Assembly: GCA_015680685.1 (NCBI GenBank)
Contig: MNCI01005221.1
Location: 6,254 to 70,253, forward strand
DNA: 64,000 bases
From: Gnetum montanum
Lineage: Eukaryota > Streptophyta > Gnetopsida > Gnetales > Gnetaceae
Direction of reading: 5' to 3'
Each line of letters starts with the position of its first letter. Positions within the stretch are counted from its first letter, which is position 1. Shown one piece after another: positions 45,394 to 55,739 of the stretch. The position numbers were made by a program, and so were the translations under genes. The notes beneath the pieces were generated by a model. It had not been told where the DNA came from. It searched no databases and worked only from the letters and a program-made list of their open reading frames with translations.

Positions 45394-45398
45394 GAAGT
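45394..45398. repeat. Target-site duplication, right copy
   Basis: gaagt, against caggt at 38971-38975. Confidence 0.6.
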
Positions 45399-45524
45399 GT
45401 CATTGGCCCCAATGTTTATAAAGTTGCTAATTTGCAAGGAAACAAAAAGTATAAAAATTTTAATGCATTTCATTTAAGGAATTTTTACTTAGGTACCCCT
45501 TGTGGACACTTGGTTAATCCTTAG
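45399..45524 (+). pseudogene. Integrase C-terminus of the Tat-like element, after the nested insertion
   Basis: Reads VIGPNVYKVANLQGNKKYKN then FNAFHLRNFYLG to a stop at 45522. This is the end of the GPY-type module (the family reads G-x-Y-x-L-x-x-x-x-G ... N-A-x-x-L-K-x-Y-Y). It is in frame with LGPYQVTG at 38950-38975 once the nested element is removed. Confidence 0.8.
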
Positions 45525-48370
45525 TTACATGTTTTCTTCTTATATTTCATGCATTTTATTTGTATATAGTTGCATTTGGATATTTTCTTTGCATTTCTAT
45601 CTTCTTCTCACACATGTTTAGTCTATCATTATTTTTACCTTAGCCTGATGGTTTGATCTACATGTGCATGTTATCTCTAATTTAAATAATCATTTTGATC
45701 TTTTGAGTTAATAGGCATTGGGTCATCATAACACCATTTAGTAATAATACAACTAAAATATTTTATATATTACTCATATTATATCATGTTACTATTGTTT
45801 AAAAATCTTCTTTATATGCTATATTTTTATAATTCTATAATTTTCCCCAATCTTTTTTAAGGTATTAGTTTTATTAGTCATGTTGGGTTATGGATAATGA
45901 CATTTATGCTAACTTATCATGTTATTATCATGTTCATGTGAATGCAAGACATGTGAGATTGGAGAATGGTTAGCCACAATCATTAGGTGACCTTAGAAAA
46001 TCCTTTTTATGGTTATCCTATCAATAATAGGGTGAAATAAGTTCCTCTCCACTTGAAAACCCTTAGCCAACAAGGAGACCTACTATGATGCCATCTAGTT
46101 CATAATTAAAGGCACATGCATGAGGGTTAAATTGCACCATGAGTAATGTTTCCAAAGGAACCCTGTTCATTAGTAGTGTAGTTAATTAGATAAACTTGTG
46201 TTGGAATTCCAACATTAATATTAAAGTGCAACATGAGCAAAAAAATTTTTTTTAAAAAAGAGGACCATCTTCATTCATAATGTAATAACTTCTTGATTGT
46301 GATGGGACTTGACATCAGTCCTCACTGCAGCTATTCATTCCTTTTGATACATTTCCCTAAAGAAAAAAGAAAAAAAAAAGAAAAGTATCTTCTCATACCT
46401 TTTCCTAATTTTCCACTATTTATCTCATTTGCTTGGATCTTTTTTATTATACCTTTTTCTACTTTTCTTCAATCTTGAAAAAATCTAAGAAAAAATCCAA
46501 AAGTTGTGACTAGCCATGATTTAAAAGAAGCATGTCCTCTTCATGAAGTTTAGTATAAGTCTCATTCTCAAAGGTGTTCTCTATACTAATAACTTTTACA
46601 TTTGAAATGATTAGAAATGAAGTCTTAATGGTAAATTATTATATATATATATATATATATTAGTAAAGTTCATGTATTAAATTTTGATTAAAACAAGGTG
46701 ATGTGAAAGGGTGGCCCATGTTTAGTACTCTTTTGATTATGAAATTATTTGAATCATGATTAAAACACTATGGTCTTCTTGTAAGTCTCAATTTATGTCA
46801 TGATTTTTTGATCATTTTGATCCTTTATTTTTCTTGCACTTTTGAAATTTCTATTGGTGTTGGTACCTTTGCGTTTGTATGCACCTTAAGTTTGGAGGCT
46901 AAATATTGATCTCAAAATTTCCATGCTCTACTTGGAGGCCATGATTCATAAGCTTTTGACCTTTAGGGCCAAGTCTTATGATTTCTCAATCACCAACTCT
47001 TGAAGTCTATCAACTCGTGGCTAGTGATAAATGGTACATCTTTACTTAACCTTAATTAATAGTTTATTTTTAATAATAATTTCTATTAGTATTAGACATA
47101 TTAAGTCAACAATAATATATACCTTAGTGTGATTTATGAGGTGGTTTTTTTATCATGCTTGGTATTTGTGTGAGTCACATCATCTACTTATCCATATAAG
47201 GATTTGTCTATGAGGATAGTTTCATAATTTATTTTTCCTATTCAGCTTTATCCAAAAATGATATATATGTTTTATCCACTTTTGGATGGGCAGTTTCCTT
47301 ATTCAAACTAGCCAAATTTCAATTATAGGAAATGTCTTTGCAACTTTCCCTGGAACCATCATATATTATAATCTATCCTGGAAATAGTATCTTTGCCAAA
47401 TTTGTTGATAACTAATCTTGGGGTTGATTATTTCTTTCTCTAACATTTGGAAAATAGGTCACAATTAGCAATTTTAGCATAATGACATGCACAATGATAT
47501 GCATGGCACAACTATAATGGAAAAAAAAAAAGATTGAGCTGCTTCTTTTTCTTCTTCTTCTAGCAATTTATGAGTTTGGATCCAAGGAGGTCCACATTTA
47601 TTACCATCATCAAGGAGGTCTCTAAGGATTTCCATGTCTCTAGAGATAGTTTAGCTCTATATTTTGTGCCTCTCCAGGAACAACAACATGGGCATGTGCT
47701 TTGTCAAACATACTGACAAGTCTTGAGTACTTGAGATTTTTTGTGTGTGATCCTTTATTTGTCCATTGGTTTTGTTTATATTCTTTTCATGCTTACTCTT
47801 TTCCTAGCCTAAATTAACATCATGTTCTTGCTATTGCTCCATCGACAGGAGGATAATAGATGAAGAGATACAATACAAGTGTCTACCAAAAATCATAAAG
47901 ATTGGCGTAGAACATCATGGCTATTAATGTTGTTGTTGCACCACTACCCCCATTGCAATTACAAAGTAGTTTTTGAAATGAAATGATATGTGAGAGAGAA
48001 GCTTAAATTTTTATGGGAAATTGGATTTAGGTTAGGTCATTTTTCCATGTTGTATCAGCTTAGTATTTCGCCCCCTTTTTTTATATATATTTCTACTAAG
48101 TTGATGCATAAGATTTCAGAAGTTTCATCAATGGATGAATGTATGTGTCTCTTTGCATTCTTATAGATAATAGTTTAGTTGAGCTTTTTATTATACTACA
48201 AAGGAAAATATTTTATTGGTGAACTATTTGCTTCTTGTACTATTTCTTCTATCTTAGCAAAGAACATTTTAATTTCATTGCTACTTATATTCTTAGCACT
48301 TTGTTTATTAAATCTAGATGCCTTCCATCCTGATCGAAGTGATTGTGTTTAAAGAAATATACGATATTGA
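45525..48370. other. Unassigned AT-rich DNA, possibly 3' region of the Tat-like element
   Basis: No coding domain is recognised. An A/G-rich tract lies at 46360-46385 and an (AT)n microsatellite at about 46638-46661. A 3' LTR for the Tat-like element would be expected here, but without its 5' partner in the window I cannot identify one. Confidence 0.4.
46638..46661. repeat. (AT)n microsatellite
   Basis: About 24 bases of uninterrupted AT/TA dinucleotide. Confidence 0.95.
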
Positions 48371-48379
48371 TGCAAGATG

Positions 48380-48720
48380 CTCAAGGTCAGAGTTTCCCCT
48401 ACAACAAGGCTACATCTACTAGATTTATGTAAATTCTGAAGATTGCCATAATGAAGTCATCTTCAAATGGATTCTACAAGGATTGACTTTCAAACAACCT
48501 TAAAGAGCTCACCATCTGGTATAACTCATTATACGACAAGCTTCCATAGAGTTTTGAATAGCTTTGGTGTTTGCATATCTTGTGTTTGAAATCTGCATAG
48601 CTAAGACAACTGCCAAAGGGTGGGCTTTGGAATGCTACCTTGCCTTGTCCTTGTTAAGGGAGTTGTGCTTCATCTCTTGTCTAGGAAATGCAAATGGAAG
48701 AGTTGTGTAATGACTTATAC
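48380..48720 (+). pseudogene. LRR-like fragment
   Basis: One plus-strand frame with three early stops reads NNLKELTIWYNSLYDKLP-stop-SFE-stop-LWCLHILCLKSA-stop-LRQLPKG. Spacing and residues resemble the LKELxLxYNSLxxLPxSFxxLxxLxxLxLxxCxxLxxLPxG pattern of LRRs in plant NBS-LRR resistance proteins. No NB-ARC or TIR motif is seen upstream. The fragment is short, so this call is tentative. Confidence 0.4.
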
Positions 48721-49924
48721 AATCTTAGGATGGAGGGAGCTAGGCCAAGGGAGGCAAATAGTTTGAAAGGGAAAAGTTTCAAAAAGTAGCAAATACCAAT
48801 AATAGAGGGATACATAGGTAAAAGCAAGGAGGAAAAACTCGCAAAAGACTAAAATCTTCTAGAGCCGTTAGAGGGGAGTTCATCCGATTTTAATTTTCCA
48901 TCTTTGTCTAATCTATACTTGATATTCCTTGAAATTTCTAAGAAGTTAGAACCTTTCATTCCTTTAGATTTAGTTCCTTTTTTCCTAATCTTAAATTGAC
49001 TGTTATTAGAGGAACAAAAGGCTAATTACAAAGACTTGTGGAAAGAGGTGTACCTCATAGAGGTACAAGCAAGCAAGCCCATGTAAGAAGCTGTCAGTCT
49101 AGGCGAAAGCATTAGAAGCTTGTTGTAGAGCTAAGTGCCTTAGTTACTCCTTTTTTTTAGTCTTTGATAGTTAGAGTTTTATTCCATTAAAACGTATTCT
49201 TCATGTTTTTAGCCTTGCAATATTTTAGAAATTTTTTTAGACTATGTATGTACCACTTACGCTTATTGGGTTGTTTCCTTTAATGTCATGGAATTTACTT
49301 TAAGCACTTTAATCTCCAAGGTTTATTTTGCTGTTAGTATTTTTACAATTTATTCTCTTACAATGTGCCTATGAGACTTGTTTCTTTTTGCATTTTCAAT
49401 TTGGACTAATAAACCTTTGTTAACTAAATAAAATGCTTTGGAATTTAATTTACTCATTTTTTTTATTAATGTTATGAATAGTTTGAGATAAGGTCATCTT
49501 AAACTACTCTAACTACCTATGCTTCATGATTTTATTTCAAAGAGCATTTTAATTTTGTGTATATTTTAGTTTATATTCTGACCTACATGCATATAATGCT
49601 TTCTCTAAGTGTTGCTGAATTTTGAACCAACTACCATTTTTAAGTCATATATTAACTAGCTTAATAATAACGATCTACCAGCTAAGTCTATTTCCGAGGT
49701 TTCTATACACATATGGGAGATGCCCTAGGGGATAGTCTCTTAAAACATATTTTTGAAGGATGTTGCTAGTTGTCAAATATTATGCATCAACACCATGTAT
49801 TACTTATTTTCTTATTTAACTACATGCATATTTATTATTTTTTTGAAAGATGTATATTTATTTTCTTAAATTCATACCATTATAGTTTTCAACATAATTG
49901 TAATACTATAACTTGTTCTCACTT
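48721..49924. other. Unassigned AT-rich DNA
   Basis: No supported feature. Confidence 0.4.
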
Positions 49925-50455
49925 GGTCAAAAATACATAAAGTCAGCCAACTAGTCTACGAACCTCCTTCAATGAGAAGGAATACTATAATTCATTTTCA
50001 TTATGGGTTAAAATACTTAAAAGGGGGAAATTTGTAAGCTTTATGACCAACCTACAAACATCCACTAATGTCCTTCAATGAGTAGGAAAGCTGCACACTT
50101 TACGACCAATTCATGAACCTCAAAAAACCTTCTATGATGAATAGGAAAGTTGCACCTTTTGTGATGCATATTTAATGATCAATCTACCAATCATCATTCT
50201 CCAACCTTCTGCAATGAGTAATAATGTTGTACACTTTATGACTAATCTACCAACCTAAACCAATCTTTAACCTCTTGCAATGAGTAAGAAAGCTATACAC
50301 TTTATGACCCATCTATCAAACTTTCTATGATGCATATCTTATAACCAATGTACCAATCTACTACAATGAGTAGGAAAGCTACACACTTTATGATCAGTCT
50401 ACCAAACCTCCTATGATACACACATTATGATTAGTCTACCGATGTTTTGCAATGA
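49925..50455. repeat. Degenerate tandem repeat, period roughly 60-90 bp
   Basis: About six imperfect copies built on the order caatgagtaggaaagct, acactttatgacca, atctaccaa, cctcctatgatg. The best copies are around 50070-50150, 50210-50330 and 50360-50455. Copies vary in length through internal deletions. Confidence 0.75.
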
Positions 50456-51119
50456 AACATGTTTTTTGATATCTTTAGATAAGGTTTTCTTGATATCCTA
50501 AGCCTAAATCTACTGCCTTTTAAACAATCATGTTTCCTTTATTTGCCTATATTTGCCTATTTGTTTGCAATAGTTACAAGGCCAAGGTCATTAAGGAGAG
50601 AAGAAAACCCTCTAGTAATGCAAAAATGGACCCATACCAAAAAGCTCTTGATTGAATATGATCTTTATAAATATTATAAAATATGATTTATAATTAAGAT
50701 CCAAATCCAAATTATTGTTAATATAATAGCCATTAGTATAAGAATAACCTAGAGAGTGGAATTTATGCTAACATTCTTGAAGAAGACATATTTCATTAAG
50801 ATTATAGTTGTCCACATCAACTTTCCCATGCTTGGCATGGGATCATAAGTTATAATGTTTTATATCGTAGGGGCTAGGCTTATGTTTCATGATCATCAAG
50901 CACAAGTTAGAGCTTCTAAGAGTTGGGTTACATTTAAGAATCACTTTTCAGATCTTTGGTTATTACTTATATATATTAATACTTATTATTATAATAATTC
51001 ATAAATAACATTGAAAAGATTAATTTTAAAGATATAAACTTTCACTAAGGGAATATACTATTTAATTAAAAATAGGTTTATATTACCAATCAAAATATTT
51101 TTAAAAAAACTTAGGAAGG
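50456..51119. other. Unassigned AT-rich DNA
   Basis: No supported feature. Confidence 0.4.
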
Positions 51120-51457
51120 TTCCTGAGATATATGCATGTTAAATTTGCCAGCCAACTTATCACATTAATAGTAACTTCAAATTATAAACTGGAGTTATTG
51201 GTTAAGGATAATATTTATTTGAATTATGGGGGTAAGAAAATGGTTTACCAATATTCTGGGAATCATGGGAATTAATAAATTCCAATTGGTAGTGTGTAAG
51301 CAACATGCATAAACAAAATGCATGAGTAACTGTTTATGCATGTTCCTGAGATATATGCATGTTAAATTTGCCAGCCAACTTATCACATTAATAGTAACTT
51401 CGAATTATAAATTGGAGTTATTGGTCAAGGATAATATTTGTTTGAATTATGGGGNTA
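51120..51457. repeat. 115-bp direct duplication with single N
   Basis: 51120-51234 and 51343-51457 are about 96% identical (start ttcctgagatatatgcatgt), 223 bp apart. The only isolated N of the window (51455) lies at the end of the second copy. Confidence 0.9.
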
Positions 51458-51460
51458 CAA

Positions 51461-51690
51461 GATTTGTAAAATTAAGGAATCAAACACTTAACTTTGCACT
51501 TACTATTGTAATTGTGCACCACTGTTCTATGCAGGTTGGTTTACACGTAAAATATTTTTTGTGTTATTTAAATATATCTCTGAGTCCCAAACATGGTCAA
51601 GATAGTCATAGAATGTACATGGTGAATTACATGAAATGACCCATAAAAACTTGTGGATAGGTTTATGGTTTTCCTAACCTGCATAACACC
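51461..51690 (+). repeat. Dispersed repeat, copy 2
   Basis: Collinear with 7575-7855, same orientation, with a deletion relative to copy 1 (copy 1 has an extra segment around 7705-7770). The repeat begins within a few bases of the N at 51455. Confidence 0.65.
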
Positions 51691-51748
51691 ACGTTGCATA
51701 TAAGAGGTTTCGAGCAAGAACGTTGCATATAAGAGGTTTCGAGCAAGA
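51691..51748. repeat. 29-bp perfect tandem duplication
   Basis: 51691-51719 and 51720-51748 are identical (acgttgcatataagaggttt plus nine more bases). Confidence 0.97.
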
Positions 51749-54700
51749 ATGGGTATGGGTGATGGATACAATGGAAATAAGATGCTTTCCCTATGATTTG
51801 CCAAACATGAATTTCGATTCTGCCTTCTTTCAATTTTGAAAGACTGTGTAAACAACAATGACAAAAATCGTGAATGCAGTAAGGCTGAGCTCAACGGTGC
51901 TTCCGCATGGGTTTACCATGCTGCACAACACTGTAATGAGGAGTTGGTGGTAGCGAGGCGTAGGAGATTTCTGTTACTTCCTTATTTTAGTTAAGACTTT
52001 TTTCCCTTATATTTACATTTCTGGTAGGGCTTCATTTCCATCACACTTTTTCTTGCTACACAAATCATTTTCCTGTCGTTGCCCCTTTATCTACATTCTC
52101 TGTATTTGTGTGTGTTTGCATTTTGATTTAGTGGTCCATTTTTTTATTTCTCCTAAGTAACGTAGATGCTTTCAAGTTTACTGTGGCAGGAAGGCTACAA
52201 GAATGACCATGTTTTATACTGGCGATCATTAGAAAAGAAGATGCTCTCGCTGGTGGCCCTACCTTCGTCAAAGTCATTAGAAATAACATTTGGAATATGT
52301 TGTCCTTGAAGATCTTTCTATTCTAACAACCAATGAGAAATACAATGAGGTAATATTAGGCACGACTGAGTACATTGTGGTAGACATTAATAGTCTTCCC
52401 AAAGGTTAAAAGATGATCAAACTACAAAACTCACTAAGAAATAAAAAAGATACAATAGTCCATAACAATGGTTGGAGGTTTGCTTTTCATCATGTTTGTA
52501 GTTTCCATGACATAGTATTATGCTTCCATATACAGAAACCATGTTTAAGGATGTTCTTATTATTAATGTTTTTCATTTGTTTATGAGGAGGTATACAAGG
52601 ACTTGATGTAATTTCTATGCCAAAAGATTGAGTGTACGTTTGTTATTTTTGATATTATTTCATCACTAATGTTTATTTTTGCTAGAATGTATTCTTATTC
52701 CTATATCTTTAGTTGTATTATTGATATGTTAACAAAAAAAAGCATACTATACTTCTTTCTCAAGGAAATGAGTATGTTGCAACTTTTAAAATGGAGAGTT
52801 GATTTAACTTTTCCTTTGTTTAAAAGAGTAATAATAAAAAAATATTATGAAGATAATAAAAAAAATAGTGCATTAGCCGCTTGAAAACTTTTAGTATTCC
52901 TAGCATTAGTTTTAGAACATTATTTCCATTGCAAAATAATTAATCAAACTTTAGTATTCCACAGCTTTCTTTTGTGAACAATGATGCTATTTAGTTCCTA
53001 TTTCACTTCCTAGCATCACCTCAAGTTTTGAAAACCTTTTAATCTTTAGTCTTAACCATCTACATGATAGCAGGAATTAATTCCAACATCAATAGTAAAT
53101 CGAGATGCTTAAAATAAGGGTACAAAGTATCACTGACCATTCACTAACATGGACACAAACATGCTAGCATCAATGTCATGCATCATATTCAACACATGTC
53201 CATGTGGATATGCACACACCAATGTCAATGTCATGCATCACCTTCAGCATACGCACAAGGTAACTCCCACATTGCATCACCTTTAGCACATAGCTTTCCA
53301 AGAGTGAAATTTGAGTTTCTAGGTCTAGATCCCATGTAATTTAGGAAATCTTAGGCCTATAAATAATAGGTTCCAACATCAATTTAAGATTCATTTTTAA
53401 TATTTGAATGTTATTTTTCAAGTTTTGAGAGACCTAGATCACTGGCTTCTATGTTATTGGATTTCTTGCATGCTACAAGGCCATCCCAACATCACCTATA
53501 ATTTTTCAACTTGGTTCAAACACTTCTATCACTAGTAGCACACATAAGCACACTAATGCCATCATCACTGCATCATCTGCCAACATGCACAACACCTAGA
53601 ACAAACCCTATTTGACCCTCCAAATTATCTCTAAATAATGCCAACAAACTTTCCATTGGTCTATGAACTTGTAAGAGGTCAAAATTCATCATTGAAACTC
53701 TCTTTTTATTCATAAAATGAGTCCTAATTATTAATTTAAAATTCTCATTTGTATCCTAACCATTATTGCTCTTTGCTTGCCCTTTGAGGCAAACTTTGTT
53801 AGTTTATCTAATAAAGCACCCTCTATTCATTGTGAAGGGAAAATCCAAATTCTTTTTCCAAATATTAGTTTATCATCTATTATTTATCTTATGCTTTTTA
53901 TTCTAGTCTAAACATACTTTCACTACTTGGATCTTATCCATATCACCTATGTTTAATTGAATTTATTACTAAGTTCATCTTGATTTACCTATATCTATAT
54001 CGATTCTAATCATGGTTGATAGGCTAAGTTTGTATTTGATTAGAGGTTTGTGTCCCTTCATTTTGTAATTTTCAATCCATCAAAGGGTTATATCATTTCA
54101 AATACTATTTGTGACCACACATCATATGCTTAAAATGTGCGATTTGAGAAGTTATTTCTGCAAATATGTGAGAGATCATTTTTACAAGGTCCTTATAGAA
54201 ACTTTGTCCATGGTGTAGTTCAATCCTTATGTAAGTGCCTTTAATTCTAGATAATATGGCATCATGCTAACTGACCTACATGGCAACAAGTTCTTAAGTG
54301 GAGAGAAATTCACTTTGCTCCATTGTTTACAAGGCAACCATATATTCTCATACTTGAGGGCTAAGGCTTTGGAAAAGGAAAGGGGATTTTCTATGATCAC
54401 ATAGTAATCATGATTAACTACTCTTCTAGGGGGTGTCGAACCCTTAAAAAATTATTTATAATAAGAAAAACAATTATAGTACATCACATGCTAATCACTT
54501 AGTAGAAAGCAGAGAAAACAACATGGAAAGAAAAGAATTTCTAATTTTAGGGATGTCTACTCAAGTGTACATCCTTACACTAGATTCTTTAAAAAATAAA
54601 GAGAGAAAATTTAATTATTACTAGAAAGGATAGTCCTAGTCCTAGCATAAATTTCCATATTTGTAGTAAAATATGAAGTAGAAAAAGAATTTGATTCAAT

Positions 54701-55000
54701 GATAGAAAGCTTTGGCAAAATATTAACTTGTGTAGGAGACAAAGGTATAAAAGTATATTCTCACATATATTGTCCATCATGATTTACCTTACATAAAGAA
54801 TTTTTGGAATTTCTATAGTACTTTTAACACAATATTTATCTACTCTTGTAAATAAGGAAAAATTTTCCTTACACATTGGTTTTTTTGACATATTAATACT
54901 TTCTATAGTAAAAGTATTCATAGAAACTTGTATCTTCTCTCATTTTTTTTATTACCATTTGATCAATCATGTCACTAATATTGACTTGAATTTTCATTAT
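51749..55000. other. Unassigned AT-rich DNA
   Basis: Short ORFs (51568-51894 minus, 52669-52884 plus, 54589-54780 minus) lack domains. 53110-53300 has short repeated phrases around aatgtcatgcatca and agcacata-like words. Nothing else can be supported. Confidence 0.4.
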
Positions 55001-55267
55001 TTAAGCTTCATATGGTTTTTCATCATTAGTATCAACACTTTTTATCTTTTCCTTAGCATCTTTTATTTTAAATAAAAAAGAATAAACATTAAATAAATGT
55101 TCTTCACGATGATAAAAATTACAAGAGTTAGAAAGATTACAATATATAATTGGTTGAATGTAACTCTTTCTACTTGCTTGCAAAAAAAATTCCATTTTAT
55201 AGGTAAGAAGATTAATTTTGACAATTAAATGTGTGTGAAAATAAAATGAGGTACAAATAGTTTCCAT
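55001..55267 (-). pseudogene. Unrecognised ORF with a possible decayed zinc knuckle
   Basis: 88-residue minus-strand open stretch, Lys-rich at the end. It contains SNSCNFYHREEHLF, which would be CX2CX3HX4C if the first and last positions had been Cys. That is the same unusual spacing as the gag knuckles at 3748-3787 and 31738-31775. It may be a gag relic, but the rest of the sequence does not confirm it. Confidence 0.2.
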
Positions 55268-55489
55268 ATCCTTAATGGAACTAAGAAGATTAATAATTTT
55301 CTCATCAACTTTATGAAAAATCTAAAGAATATTGAATAGCTTAATTGGTATAGGGACACCTCTTCCTAACTGCTTTTCATCCCTACAAGTGGTCAATTGC
55401 AAGTTTTAGAAGCTAGGAACATGTCTTAGTGATCAAAGAGATGGCTAGACTGAGAGCCAAATGTGCACACAAGATGTACTAAGTGGCTA

Positions 55490-55595
55490 AGAGATGTCTT
55501 GCCTGACATGGAGATGTCTTATCCTAGCCAAAGAGATGTCTCCCAAATAGAATGTATCTTTGGAAAGACATCTCACCCCAAAAGGAGACATCTTG
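55490..55595. promoter_or_regulatory. Cluster of AGATGTCT/AGACATCT octamers (five)
   Basis: Octamers at 55492, 55512, 55534, 55566 and 55586, in both orientations, within about 100 bp; near-matches flank them. Function unknown; LTR enhancer repeats are one possibility. Confidence 0.5.
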
Positions 55596-55739
55596 TATTA
55601 CCAAGAGAAATCTTACCTATGTTGAGGATGTGATAAAAAGACACCTTTTCAAGCTTGTAAACACCCTGTATGGTCAAGGAAAGTTCTGAGTTGGAAGCTC
55701 TCAAATAGTACCTAAAGGTGGAGGCTTATGTGGCTCTAA

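Larger units (their letters stand above)
34753..45524 (+). mobile_element. Tat-like Ty3/Gypsy element, split by a nested LTR element
   Basis: Plus-strand pol in pieces: protease, an additional RNase H, RT, its linked RNase H and integrase (34780-38975). Integrase resumes at 45399-45524 after the nested element 38976-45393. The left side abuts the LTR ending at 34752, and no gag, 5' LTR or 3' LTR of this element is recognisable. The RNase H placed before RT is the reason for the Tat-like call. Heavily decayed with many stops. Confidence 0.75.
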
